NCBI RefSeq assembly: GCF_900103275.1
Contig: NZ_FNGP01000002.1
Location: forward strand, 62,001-126,000
DNA: 64,000 nt
Source: Tessaracoccus oleiagri
GTDB lineage: Bacteria > Actinomycetota > Actinomycetes > Propionibacteriales > Propionibacteriaceae
Direction of reading: 5' to 3'
The position numbers and the translations under genes were made by a program. Of this stretch, positions 27,837-36,422 are shown piece by piece. The notes below the pieces were generated by a model. The model was not told where the DNA came from, did no database searches, and saw nothing but the letters and a program-made list of their open reading frames with translations. Each line of letters begins with the position of its first letter. Positions within the stretch are counted from its first letter, which is position 1.

Positions 27837-30800
27837 TCAGTCGGCGTGCAGGCGCTGGCTGATCACGGTCGAGATGCCGTCGCCGCGCATCGTGACGCCG
27901 TAGAGGGAGTCGGCGATCTCCATGGTGCGCTTCTGGTGCGTGATCACCAGCAGCTGGGAGTTCTCGCGGAGTTCCTCGTAGATGCTCAGCAGTCGGCCGA
28001 GGTTGGCGTCGTCGAGCGCGGCCTCCACCTCGTCGAGGATGTAGAACGGGCTGGGGCGGGCGATGAACAGGGCGAAGAGGAACGCCACCGCCACCAGCGA
28101 CCGCTCGCCGCCGGACAGCAGGGATAGCCGCTTGACCTGCTTGCCCGCGGGCCGGGCCTCGACGTCGACGCCCGTGTTCAGCCAGTCCCCCGGCTCCGTG
28201 AGCACCAGCTTGCCCTCGCCGCCCGGGAAGAGGCGGGCGAAGACCTCGTTGAATGCCTTCTCGACGTCGACGTAGGCCTCCTCGAACACCTGCTGGACCT
28301 TCGCGTCGACCTGCTTGACGATGTCGACGAGGTCCGCGCGGGTCTGCTTGAGGTCCTCGAGCTGCTCGGCCAGGAACTGGTGGCGGGCCGTCATCGCGTC
28401 GAACTCCTCGAGCGCGAGCGGGTTGACTCGCCCCAACAGCGACAGATTGCGTTCGGCGGCGCGCAGCCGCTTCTCCTGCTCGGCGCGCACGTATGGGACG
28501 GGTTCGGGCTGCTCGTCGTCCTCGGTGAGGGCCGTGCCGTCGTCGCGGGTCAGCACCGGCACCGGGAGGTCGGGGCCGTATTCGGCGACCAGCGTGTCGG
28601 GCTCGAGGCCGAGCTCGGAGAGTGCCTTCTCGGTGAGCTGCTCGATGCGCATGCGGTGCTCGATCCGCGCCATCTCGTCGCGGTGTGCCCCGCGGACGAC
28701 CTCGTCCAGGTGGGCGCTGGCGGCCTTGGTGGCGTGCCGCGAACGGGTGGTGGCGGCCTCCGCCTCGCGCCGGTCCTCGTCGGCGCGGTCGCGTTCGGCG
28801 GTGGCCTTCTGCCGGGCGAGCTCGACGAGCCGGGCGAGCTCCTGCGACGCGTCGTGGACGACCTGCGCCACCTCCGCCTCTCGGCGCAGCTGCTCGGCCC
28901 GGGCCCGGGCCTTGGCCCGCGACTGCCGTTCGTGCTGCGCGGCGCGCAGCAGCGACTCGGCCCGCCCCGCGACGGCCTTGACCTGCTCCTCGGCGGTGCG
29001 CAGCTTCAGCCGGGCGTCCATCTCCTTCTGCCGGGCCAGCCGTGCCTCGACGGCGAGCCGGTCGCGCTCCTCGGGGTCCGGTTCCTGCTCGTCGCCGTCG
29101 TCGGAGGCCGCCGCGAGGCGCGCCTCGAGCTCCTGCAGCGACTGCTCGTCGCGCACCCGCGACTCGCGCGCCTGCTCGATGGCCTCGGCGAGGCGCTCGG
29201 CCTCCTTCGCGGCGCCGGCCTGGGTCTGTCGGTAGGCGCTCAGCTGGTCCGCGACGGCGGCGAGCTGCGCGTCGGAGGCGTGCAGTTGGGCGAGGGCGTC
29301 CTGCTCGTCGGCCCGCGCCGCCTGCAGCGACTCCGCCAGTTGCTCCCGCTCGAACCGGAGCCGGTCGAGGGCGTGGCCCAGGGCGTCGAGCTCCTCCTCG
29401 GCCTCGGCCAGTTGTGCGGAGACCTCGATGAGCGACGGCGCCGACGTGGAGCCGCCCTCGACGAGCCAGGCGCGGTAGACGTCGCCGGCGCGGGTGACGG
29501 CGGTGAGGTGGCTGCCGTGGACGAGCCGGGCGGCCTCGTCGCCGTCCTCGGCGAGCACCACGTCGCGCAGGAGCCACTGCACGGCCGGCCCGACACCGTC
29601 CTTCGTGGTGACGGCCGCGTGGGCCGCCCTCCCGGGGTGCGCGGCCGGGTCTGGCGCGTGCGCGCCGGCCACGACGAGGGGCGCGCGGCCCAGATCGGCC
29701 TCGGCGAGGTGGTCCAGTGAGCGTGCGGCGCCGTCGAGCTCCGAGACGACGACGGCCTCCGCCGCGGCGCCGAGCGCGGCGGCGATCGCCGCCTCCCAGC
29801 CCGGCTCGACGGTCAGGAAGTCGCTCAGGCGGCCGAGGATGTCGTCGCGGCCGGACTCCAGCAGCGACGCGGAGCCGTCCTTCCGCTCGGTCATCAACCG
29901 CAGGGCCCCGACCCGCGCCTCGAGCGCGGCGCGCTCGCGCTGCAACTCGGTCTCGCGCGTCTTCGCGGCCTCCACCGCGGCCTTGGCCTCGTCGAGCCTC
30001 GCCAGCGCGGCCTCGTAGGTGGCGTCCAGGTCCGACTCGTCGGCGCCCAGCCCTGCGAGCGACCCCTCGGTCGCGTTGTAGTGGCGGGCGGCCTCCTCGG
30101 CGCGGGCGAGCGCCTCGTCGCGGCGGCGGGTGAGCCGGGCCACCTCCTCCTGGGAGGCGTCCAGGCGGGACTTCATGGAGTTGACCTTGCCGGTGAGGCG
30201 CGCGAGCCCCTCGCGCCGGTCGGCGACGGCCCGGAGTGCCGCGGAGTAGGCGGCCTCCGCCTCCGCGTGCTGCTTCTCCGCCCCGTTGCGCCGCAGGGTC
30301 GCCTCGGTGAGCTCCTCGTGGGCGGCCTCGACGTCGGCGCGCAACCTCGCCTCCCGTTCGCGGACCTCCGCGGCCTCCTTCTCGAGGGCCTCAGGGTCCC
30401 TCCCGCCGACGTCGAGCTGCGGCTGGTCCGCGCCCATGCGGGAGCGCTCCGCGGCGATGGACATCGTCGAGTTGACGCGCTCGCGCAGCGCCGCGAGCCC
30501 GTACCAGTGCTCCTGGGCGCGGTCGAAGCGCGCCGACGCGTCGCGCAGCGCCTGCTCGGCCTCCTCCTCCGCGGCGGCTGCCGCGCGCACCGCCTGCTCG
30601 GCGCGGGTCTTCGCCTCGGCCATCGCGCGCTCGTCGGCGAGGTCCTCCTCCAGGGCCCGTCGGGCCGCGGCGAGGTCATCGGCGAGGAGCCGGGCCTTGG
30701 CGTCGCGCAGCTCGGCCTGGATGACCGCGGCCTTGCGCGCGGCCTGCGCCTGGCGGCCGAGCGGCTTGAGCTGGCGGGCGAGTTCGCCGACGAGGTCGGT

Positions 30801-31373
30801 GAGCCGCTCGAGGTTGGCCTTGGTGGCCTCGAGCTTGCGCAGCGCCTTCTCCTTGCGCTTGCGGTGCTTGAGGACGCCGGCCGCCTCCTCGATGAATCCG
30901 CGGCGGGACTCCGGGGTGGCCTGCAGGATCGCGTCGAGCTGCCCCTGACCGACGATGACGTGCATCTCGCGGCCGATGCCGGAGTCGCTGAGCAGTTCCT
31001 GCACGTCCAGCAGCCGGGCCTGGGCGCCGTTGATCTGGTACTCGGAACCGCCGGAGCGGAACATCGTGCGGGTGATCGTCACCTCGGAGTACTCGATCGG
31101 CAGGGCGCCGTCGGAGTTGTCGATCGTGAGCTCCACCTCGGCGCGCCCGAGCGGGGCCCGCTTCGTCGTGCCGGCGAAGATGACGTCCTCCATCTTGCCG
31201 CCGCGCAGCGTCTTGGCGCCCTGCTCGCCCATCACCCAGCTCAGGGCGTCGACGACGTTCGACTTGCCGGAGCCGTTCGGTCCCACGACGCAGGTGATTC
31301 CGGGCTCGAACACCATCGTGGTCGCGGAGGCGAAGGACTTGAAGCCCCGCAGCGTAAGTCGCTTGAGGTACAT
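27837..31373 (-). CDS. smc: Chromosome segregation protein SMC
   Basis: A 1178-aa SMC ATPase that, as a dimer with ScpAB, extrudes DNA loops for chromosome compaction. The N-terminal head has Walker A GPNGSGKSN (about residue 32). Two long coiled coils (about 170-500 and 660-1020) flank a hinge domain near 510-650. The C-terminal head has the ABC signature LLSGGERSLVAVAF and Walker B FYILDEVEAALDD. It follows gtrA by 6 nt with no obvious Shine-Dalgarno, so it appears translationally linked to the rnc-mutM-gtrA operon. Confidence 0.97.
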   Translation of the reverse strand: MYLKRLTLRGFKSFASATTMVFEPGITCVVGPNGSGKSNVVDALSWVMGEQGAKTLRGGKMEDVIFAGTTKRAPLGRAEVELTIDNSDGALPIEYSEVTITRTMFRSGGSEYQINGAQARLLDVQELLSDSGIGREMHVIVGQGQLDAILQATPESRRGFIEEAAGVLKHRKRKEKALRKLEATKANLERLTDLVGELARQLKPLGRQAQAARKAAVIQAELRDAKARLLADDLAAARRALEEDLADERAMAEAKTRAEQAVRAAAAAEEEAEQALRDASARFDRAQEHWYGLAALRERVNSTMSIAAERSRMGADQPQLDVGGRDPEALEKEAAEVREREARLRADVEAAHEELTEATLRRNGAEKQHAEAEAAYSAALRAVADRREGLARLTGKVNSMKSRLDASQEEVARLTRRRDEALARAEEAARHYNATEGSLAGLGADESDLDATYEAALARLDEAKAAVEAAKTRETELQRERAALEARVGALRLMTERKDGSASLLESGRDDILGRLSDFLTVEPGWEAAIAAALGAAAEAVVVSELDGAARSLDHLAEADLGRAPLVVAGAHAPDPAAHPGRAAHAAVTTKDGVGPAVQWLLRDVVLAEDGDEAARLVHGSHLTAVTRAGDVYRAWLVEGGSTSAPSLIEVSAQLAEAEEELDALGHALDRLRFEREQLAESLQAARADEQDALAQLHASDAQLAAVADQLSAYRQTQAGAAKEAERLAEAIEQARESRVRDEQSLQELEARLAAASDDGDEQEPDPEERDRLAVEARLARQKEMDARLKLRTAEEQVKAVAGRAESLLRAAQHERQSRAKARARAEQLRREAEVAQVVHDASQELARLVELARQKATAERDRADEDRREAEAATTRSRHATKAASAHLDEVVRGAHRDEMARIEHRMRIEQLTEKALSELGLEPDTLVAEYGPDLPVPVLTRDDGTALTEDDEQPEPVPYVRAEQEKRLRAAERNLSLLGRVNPLALEEFDAMTARHQFLAEQLEDLKQTRADLVDIVKQVDAKVQQVFEEAYVDVEKAFNEVFARLFPGGEGKLVLTEPGDWLNTGVDVEARPAGKQVKRLSLLSGGERSLVAVAFLFALFIARPSPFYILDEVEAALDDANLGRLLSIYEELRENSQLLVITHQKRTMEIADSLYGVTMRGDGISTVISQRLHAD

Positions 31374-31379
31374 GGCAGG

Positions 31380-31934
31380 TCAGCCCGCCACCGTCGTGGG
31401 CGGCGCCGGATCGTGGTGCCGCACCGCTCGGAACGTCCAGAGCTTGTTGACGACGAAGTTGATCGGCAGCGTCAGGAAGATCGCGATGAGCTGCGCCCAG
31501 TACTCGCGCGAGCTGAGGCCGCGCGCCTCGTGGAAGTACGGCTCCGGGAGGTAGAACGGGCTCGAGGGGTTAGTCATCAGCAGCTTGAGCAGCGCGCCGA
31601 CGAGCATCGCCACGGAGCCGACGGCGAGGAACGGCCAGAACTCCTTCCACCAGCCGGCGTGCCTGCTGGACTGGAAGGTCCACCACCGGTTGAGCTGGAA
31701 GTTCCAGACGTTGGCGACGAGGAACGGCACGAACCAGGCCAGCATCGTGAACCGGATGTTCCAGTCGGTGCCGGGGATCGACCAGAGGATCTCCTGGGCG
31801 TTGGCCGAACCGCCGTTGAGCTTGTTCATGACGACGTTCACCACCATGTTGACCACCACGCCGGAGCCGCCGACGATGCCGAACTTCACGAGTTGCCCCA
31901 GCGAACGCCGGTGTCGCTGGTAGAGCTTCCTCAT
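31380..31934 (-). CDS. GtrA family membrane protein
   Basis: A 184-aa protein with four transmembrane helices of the GtrA/DPMS family, which flip polyprenyl-phosphate sugars or assist glycosylation of cell-wall polymers. It begins with a basic N-terminus, then [22 protein letters not shown]; the family's NFxxNRxWTF appears as [10 protein letters not shown], and a second related [12 protein letters not shown] lies near the C-terminus. The start ATG 31934 overlaps the mutM stop as ATGA. Its place between mutM and smc is unusual functionally: no glycosyltransferase partner is adjacent. Confidence 0.9.
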   Translation of the reverse strand: MRKLYQRHRRSLGQLVKFGIVGGSGVVVNMVVNVVMNKLNGGSANAQEILWSIPGTDWNIRFTMLAWFVPFLVANVWNFQLNRWWTFQSSRHAGWWKEFWPFLAVGSVAMLVGALLKLLMTNPSSPFYLPEPYFHEARGLSSREYWAQLIAIFLTLPINFVVNKLWTFRAVRHHDPAPPTTVAG

Positions 31935-32761
31935 CGTCGGACCTTCTGACATCTCGGGCAGTAGAAACTGGAGCGGTTCATGAACGGGCTACGGCGGATG
32001 GCGGTCCCACAACGAGCGCAGGGCAGCCCCTCCCGACCGTAGGCGTTCAGACCACGTTCGAAGTAGCCCGACTCGCCGTTCACGTTGACGTAGAGCGTAT
32101 CGAACGACGTGCCGCCGGCGGCGAGCGCTTCGTACATCACGTCGGTGGCGGCGCGCAGGACGGCCGTTGCCTGTCGGGGGCCCAGCAGCGGGGTCGGGGT
32201 GTCGAAATGGAGGCGGGCGCGCCAGAGCGCCTCGTCGGCGTAGATGTTGCCGATGCCGGAGACGAGTCCCTGGTCCAGGAGGGCGCGCTTGATCGTCGTG
32301 CGGCGGGAGCGGATCGCGCGTGCGACGTCGTGGAGGCGGAAGTCGGCGCTGAACGGATCCGGGGCGATGTGCGGGACGGGGTCGGCGGCGGCGTCGCGGC
32401 GCAGTTCGAGGCCGCCGAACATGCGCTGGTCGACGAAGCGGAGCTGGGTGCCGTCGGAGAGGTCGAACAGCGCGCGGGTGTTGCGCGGGAGTTCGTCGTC
32501 GGCGCGAGCGACGCGGAACTGGCCGCTCATGCCGAGGTGGATCAGCAGCGCGTCCGGGCCGAGCGCGAGCCAGAGGTACTTGCCGCGGCGGCGCGCGTCG
32601 TCGATGCTGCGGCCGCGGAGGTCGGCGACGAAGGCCTCGGGGCCGCCGGGATGCTGGCGCACCGGCCGGGGGTGCAGGACGGTGACCGCGTCGATGGTGC
32701 GCCCGACCGCGTGCCGCCGGAGGCCCTCGCGGACGACCTCCACCTCGGGCAGCTCAGGCAT
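31931..32761 (-). CDS. mutM: Formamidopyrimidine-DNA glycosylase
   Basis: MutM removes 8-oxoguanine and FaPy lesions and cleaves the abasic site. The 276-aa enzyme begins [10 protein letters not shown], giving the catalytic Pro2 and Glu3. A helix-two-turn-helix follows, and the C-terminal zinc finger is CARCG...CPRC, with four Cys. It overlaps rnc by 8 nt. Confidence 0.97.
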   Translation of the reverse strand: MPELPEVEVVREGLRRHAVGRTIDAVTVLHPRPVRQHPGGPEAFVADLRGRSIDDARRRGKYLWLALGPDALLIHLGMSGQFRVARADDELPRNTRALFDLSDGTQLRFVDQRMFGGLELRRDAAADPVPHIAPDPFSADFRLHDVARAIRSRRTTIKRALLDQGLVSGIGNIYADEALWRARLHFDTPTPLLGPRQATAVLRAATDVMYEALAAGGTSFDTLYVNVNGESGYFERGLNAYGREGLPCARCGTAIRRSPFMNRSSFYCPRCQKVRR

Positions 32762-33434
32762 CGCCCAACTCCGCCACCGCGGCGGCGGCGGCGATCTGTT
32801 CGGCCCTGCGCTTGCTCGGGCCGGTGCCTGTGCCGAGGACGCGACCGTCGACGACGACCTCGGCCGTGAACATCCGGTCGTGCTCGGGACCCTCGAAGGT
32901 GATCACGTAGCGCGGGGCCTCCCAGCCGCGCGCGGCGCACCGTTCCTGCAGCGTGGTCTTGTAGTCGGCGTAGTCGCCACGCTCGGCCGCAGCGGCGATG
33001 AGGGGGTCGAACACGTCGTGGATGAACGCGGACGCGGCGGGCATGCCGCCCGACAGGTAGAGGCAGCCGATGATGGCCTCCATCGTGTCCGCGAGGATGG
33101 AGCGCTTGTCCTTGCCGCCGGTGGCGATCTCACCCTTGCCGAGCTTGATCAGGGGCCCGACGTCGAGCCTGCGGGCGACCTCCGCGAGCGCCACCGAGGA
33201 GACGACCGACGAGCGCAGCTTCGCCATCTCGCCCTCGGCGAGGTCGGGGTGGCTGCGGTAGATGTGGTCGGTCACGACGATCTGCAGCACCGCGTCACCG
33301 AGGAACTCGAGGCGCTCGTTGCTGGGGATCCCACCGGCCTCGTACGCGTAGCTGCGGTGGGTCAGGGACAACTCAAAGAGCTGGGCGTCGACCTCGACGC
33401 CCAGCTCGGTGAATGTGTCCTGCAGTCGGCTCAG
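32754..33434 (-). CDS. rnc: Ribonuclease III (start codon uncertain, possibly CTG)
   Basis: RNase III cleaves double-stranded RNA in rRNA processing and decay. The protein has the signature [12 protein letters not shown], the second acidic motif [12 protein letters not shown], and a C-terminal double-stranded RNA-binding domain (about 150-226). No ATG, GTG or TTG lies near the expected N-terminus. A CTG at 33434 would make a CTGA overlap with the rpmF stop, match the 4-nt overlaps seen between many genes here, and give the N-terminus expected from mycobacterial RNase III (226 aa). The conventional alternatives, GTG 33491 or 33482, would overlap rpmF by about 50-60 nt and add 16-19 residues of Arg/Pro-rich sequence. 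Confidence 0.93.
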   Translation of the reverse strand: MSRLQDTFTELGVEVDAQLFELSLTHRSYAYEAGGIPSNERLEFLGDAVLQIVVTDHIYRSHPDLAEGEMAKLRSSVVSSVALAEVARRLDVGPLIKLGKGEIATGGKDKRSILADTMEAIIGCLYLSGGMPAASAFIHDVFDPLIAAAAERGDYADYKTTLQERCAARGWEAPRYVITFEGPEHDRMFTAEVVVDGRVLGTGTGPSKRRAEQIAAAAAVAELGDA

Positions 33435-33622
33435 GCCTCGACGACCTGGCGACGGCTGCCGCGGGGGCCGTACTGGCCGCACGACGGGCACGCGGTGTGC
33501 TGCAGGTGGGGCTCACGGCACGCGGGGTTCACGCAGATGACGGTGGGGACGACGGACGTCTTCCACTGCGAACGACGCGAACGGGTGTTGCTGCGCGACA
33601 TCTTCCGCTTCGGAACGGCCAC
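33431..33622 (-). CDS. rpmF: Large ribosomal subunit protein bL32
   Basis: A 63-aa L32. The basic N-terminus MAVPKRKMSRSNTRSRRSQW is followed by a zinc ribbon with CVNPAC and CPSCG (four Cys), so this is the zinc-containing form. It lies 15 nt after DUF177, the usual DUF177-rpmF pair. Confidence 0.97.
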   Translation of the reverse strand: MAVPKRKMSRSNTRSRRSQWKTSVVPTVICVNPACREPHLQHTACPSCGQYGPRGSRRQVVEA

Positions 33623-33637
33623 GATCTTCTCCTTGGT

Positions 33638-34192
33638 CTAAATCTTGTTCTGGGTGTCTTCCGACAGCCCTGCGAGCTTCTCCCACCGGGGATCCACCGC
33701 GTCAGCGTGGTCGTGAGTCGGATCGTCGTTGAGGTTGACCCCGCATTCGGGGCACAGTCCCAGACAATCCTCACGGCACAGGGGCGTGAACGGAAGGTCG
33801 AGCACCACGGCGCCACGGAGCGGTTCCTCGACGTCCACCGTCTCGTCGACGATGAGCTTGTCGTCCTCCTCCACCTCGTGACCGGGGTAGAAGTACAGCT
33901 CCTGGAAATCGAAGGTGTCCTCACCGTCGATGTCCGTCAGGCAACGAGAGCACTGGCCGCTGAGTTCGACGTCAGCGGTGCCCGTTGCCAGGACGCCTTC
34001 GACAACGGCTTCCAGCCTCAGGTGAAGCTGGACGTCGGAGTCTTCCGGCACTCCGATCAACCCCGACACCAGATCGGCGGGGGCGGGGAGCGTGACATCG
34101 AACTCCTTCATCGACCCGGCGCGTCGACCCACCTCGTGCACGTCGAAGACGTACGGTGAGCGGCGATCCGAATGGCGATGTTCAGGCTTCAT
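33638..34192 (-). CDS. DUF177 (YceD) family protein, linked to 23S rRNA accumulation
   Basis: A 184-aa protein of the DUF177/YceD family; in bacteria and plant plastids, family members are needed for 23S rRNA processing or accumulation. It has the Cys pairs CSRC near residue 80 and CREDCLGLCPECG near residue 135, likely metal-binding. The start ATG 34192 is chosen because it matches the family N-terminus and follows GGAG; an in-frame codon at 34246 lies within the -10 of the promoter. Confidence 0.92.
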   Translation of the reverse strand: MKPEHRHSDRRSPYVFDVHEVGRRAGSMKEFDVTLPAPADLVSGLIGVPEDSDVQLHLRLEAVVEGVLATGTADVELSGQCSRCLTDIDGEDTFDFQELYFYPGHEVEEDDKLIVDETVDVEEPLRGAVVLDLPFTPLCREDCLGLCPECGVNLNDDPTHDHADAVDPRWEKLAGLSEDTQNKI

Positions 34193-34245
34193 GGCAGTTT
34201 CCCAACTCCTTAGCCGAGCATGACCTCGTAGTTGACCGACCGCCA

Positions 34246-34274
34246 ACTATACGGCCCCCCGCTTGACTTCCCAA
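34246..34274 (-). promoter_or_regulatory. Sigma-A promoter of the DUF177-rpmF-rnc-mutM-gtrA-smc operon
   Basis: On the minus strand TTGGGA (34269-34274) and TATAGT (34246-34251) are separated by 17 nt, the best -35/-10 pair in the window. Transcription would start near 34239, about 47 nt before the DUF177 ATG. Confidence 0.75.
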
Positions 34275-34337
34275 AATCGTGGGCCGGCGCCGTCCCAGGT
34301 TCCCGCGCCGAGAGCTTCGGCGGTGGCCCCCCTTCAA

Positions 34338-34403
34338 AGCCGCCAGCGTTCGCCACGTGCACCAGCCATGTAGCGCTGGTGGGCGTGGCGAACGCTGGCG
34401 GCT
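34338..34403 (-). terminator. Exceptionally long hairpin, probable terminator of the asparaginase gene
   Basis: A 20-nt arm (34338-34357, beginning AGCCGCCAGCGTTCG) is perfectly complementary to 34384-34403. A 2-nt internal mismatch follows, then a 7-bp stem (CACCAGC 34360-34366 with GCTGGTG 34375-34381) and an 8-nt loop. It lies 13 nt past the asparaginase stop and is followed on the minus strand by only TTTG. Confidence 0.7.
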
Positions 34404-34415
34404 CGGGGATTCGGT

Positions 34416-35339
34416 TCAGCGCAGCGGCTCCAGCGCCTCGAGGAGCTCCGGGCTGACGACGATCTCCGGCTTGATCCCCTCGACGGTGTGGCCCAGCGCA
34501 CCCAGGACGGCGAGGGCCACGTCGAACCGGCCGCGACCCATGCCGTCGGACATCTTCACCGCGACCCCGGTGCCGTCGGGGAGGCCGGCGGCGATGATGC
34601 CCTCCGCGCCCACCTTGGCGACGAGGCCGGGGACGGAGCGGATGAGCGGCACGGTGGCGTCGGCGGTGCCCGAGACGTACTCCGGGAACTGCCGGTAGGC
34701 GTCGGCGACCCTCTTCGCGGCGCCGTGGTCGGCGGCAGCCCAGCGGCCGAAGCCCCGGGCGAGACCGCGCAGCGTCGACGCGAAGGCGGGGGCTGAGCAC
34801 CCGTCGGTCACGGGCTCGTTCACGACGCCGCAGTAGTCGTTGATGACCTCGCGGATGGCGCGCTGGAGCGGGTGCTGCGGGTCCCTGTAGGTCTCGACGG
34901 GCCAGCCGGCGATGCGGCACGTGCGCATCATGGCGGCGTGCTTGCCGGAGCAGTTCTGCGCGAGCGACTCCTTGTCGCGGCCGGAGCGGATCCAGGCGAC
35001 GCGGGCCGCCTCGTCGAGCGGGAAGTCGGGCGTGTTGACCAGGTCCCCGACGCCGAGCCCGGCCCCGGCGAGGATGCGCTCCACCGCCTCCGTGTGGATC
35101 GGTTCGCCGAGGTGGGAGGCGGCGGCGAGCGCCAGCTCGGCCCCGTCGATGTCGAGGCCGTGCTCGACCATCGCGATGGCCTGGAACGGCTTCAGTGCGG
35201 AGCGGGGCAGGGTCGGGAAGTCGGGCCGTCCGAGCTCGAGCCGGACCGTCCCGTCGGGAGCGGTGACCGCGATCCTGGCCCTGTGGTGCGATTCGGGTAC
35301 CCAGCCCCGGTAGATGATGCCTGCTTCGACGTCCTGCAT
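34416..35339 (-). CDS. Asparaginase (asparaginase II family)
   Basis: A 307-aa protein of the Asparaginase_II family (PF06089), distinct from classical AnsA/AnsB. It has the conserved RSALKPFQA with probable Ser/Lys active residues, CSGKHAAMM and VTDGCSAPAF. It hydrolyses L-asparagine in characterised relatives; the assignment here is by family. The start is ATG 35339, leaderless, with TAGGGT 7 nt upstream; an in-frame GTG at 35348 overlaps this promoter and is rejected. No peptide for export is seen, so it is cytoplasmic. Confidence 0.9.
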   Translation of the reverse strand: MQDVEAGIIYRGWVPESHHRARIAVTAPDGTVRLELGRPDFPTLPRSALKPFQAIAMVEHGLDIDGAELALAAASHLGEPIHTEAVERILAGAGLGVGDLVNTPDFPLDEAARVAWIRSGRDKESLAQNCSGKHAAMMRTCRIAGWPVETYRDPQHPLQRAIREVINDYCGVVNEPVTDGCSAPAFASTLRGLARGFGRWAAADHGAAKRVADAYRQFPEYVSGTADATVPLIRSVPGLVAKVGAEGIIAAGLPDGTGVAVKMSDGMGRGRFDVALAVLGALGHTVEGIKPEIVVSPELLEALEPLR

Positions 35340-35346
35340 GGCCAAC

Positions 35347-35352
35347 ACCCTA
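35347..35352 (-). promoter_or_regulatory. -10 element of the leaderless asparaginase gene
   Basis: TAGGGT on the minus strand, 7 nt before ATG 35339, within the 22-nt gap after coaD. Confidence 0.6.
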
Positions 35353-35361
35353 GTACGGCGG

Positions 35362-35835
35362 CTACCTCCCGCGCCTCGCGGTGATGGCCTCGAGCACGTT
35401 CGCGGGCACGTAGCCGGAGACGTCCCCGCCCAGCTTGGAGACCTGACGGATGATCGTCGACGACAGGGTGACGTACCCCTTCGAGGCGGGCAGGTAGACG
35501 GTCTCGATGCCGGTCAACGACTGGTTCATGTGCGCCTGCTGCAGCTCGAAGTCGAAGTCGGACGCGAACCGGAGACCCTTCACGATCATCGTCGCCCCGT
35601 GCTCACGGGCGAAGTCGACGAGGAGGCCGGACAGCGGCTCGACCTTGAGACCCGGAAGGTGGCCCAGCGCGCCGCGGACGAGCTCCATCCGCTGCTCGTA
35701 GTCGAACAGGTACTCCTTAGTGGAGTTGGTGCCGACCGCGACGAGGACCTGTCCGAACAGCGCGTGCGCGCGCTCGATGATGTCGACGTGTCCCAGCGTG
35801 ATCGGGTCGAACGACCCGGCGCACAAAGCAAGCAT
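35362..35835 (-). CDS. coaD: Phosphopantetheine adenylyltransferase
   Basis: CoaD makes dephospho-CoA from 4'-phosphopantetheine and ATP. The 157-aa protein begins MLALCAGSFDPITLGH, containing the nucleotidyltransferase (T/H)xGH motif as TLGH, and has the C-terminal LSSTIIR. ATG 35835 is preferred because it has GAGG 7 nt upstream and the family starts six or seven residues before GSFDP. GTG 35847, overlapping the rsmD stop, is possible. It is co-transcribed with recG and rsmD. Confidence 0.96.
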   Translation of the reverse strand: MLALCAGSFDPITLGHVDIIERAHALFGQVLVAVGTNSTKEYLFDYEQRMELVRGALGHLPGLKVEPLSGLLVDFAREHGATMIVKGLRFASDFDFELQQAHMNQSLTGIETVYLPASKGYVTLSSTIIRQVSKLGGDVSGYVPANVLEAITARRGR

Positions 35836-35843
35836 GTTGTTCC

Positions 35844-36422
35844 TCACTCGGTCGCCCCGAAGTAGAGCGTCGTCTCACCGTAGCGGCGGGACCAGGTTTC
35901 CGTGAACGCGGCGGGCCAGCGCGGCTCCTCGCTGCGCTTCGAGCGCTCCACAACGACGAGCGCCTTCGGCTGCAGCTTCTCCCCCGCGATGAGTTCCTCC
36001 AGCACCCGCTCGACCTGCTCCTCGCCCACGTCGTACGGGGGGTCCAGGAACACCAGGTCGAACCGCCCCGTCACCTGGAGCAGTGCGCCCGGCAGCTTGG
36101 CGGCGACGACCTCCACCGGCAGCCGGGTAGTACTCGCGTTGCCTCGGATGAGTCGGGCCGTCGGGGCGTCCCCCTCCACGCCGACGACGCGCCTCGCCCC
36201 CCTGCTGGCGGACTCGAGCGCGATCGCCCCGGAGCCGGCGTAGAGGTCGAGGACCGCGACCCCGTCGAAGTGCTCGGCCGCGGGCTGCTCGGCGGTGCCG
36301 AACCAGCTGGCCAGTGCGGAGAACAGCGCCTCCCGGACCCGGTCGGTGGTCGGCCTGGTGCGGTCGCCCTTGGGCGTCTCGATGCGACGGCCCTTGGCGG
36401 CACCGGCGATGATGCGGCTCAT
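35844..36422 (-). CDS. rsmD: 16S rRNA (guanine(966)-N(2))-methyltransferase
   Basis: A 192-aa SAM-dependent methyltransferase. The N-terminus is the family's MSRIIAGAAKGRRI; motif I is LDLYAGSGAIALESASRG, and the catalytic DPPY motif is LDPPYD. The start ATG 36422 overlaps the recG stop as ATGA. The recG-rsmD-coaD order is conserved across actinobacteria. Confidence 0.96.
   Translation of the reverse strand: MSRIIAGAAKGRRIETPKGDRTRPTTDRVREALFSALASWFGTAEQPAAEHFDGVAVLDLYAGSGAIALESASRGARRVVGVEGDAPTARLIRGNASTTRLPVEVVAAKLPGALLQVTGRFDLVFLDPPYDVGEEQVERVLEELIAGEKLQPKALVVVERSKRSEEPRWPAAFTETWSRRYGETTLYFGATE

Noticed and set aside
34391-34403. GAACGCTGGCGGC in the long hairpin matches the start of bacterial 16S rRNA
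   Set aside because: Only 13 nt match; there is no further rRNA sequence on either side, so it is chance or a repeat arm.
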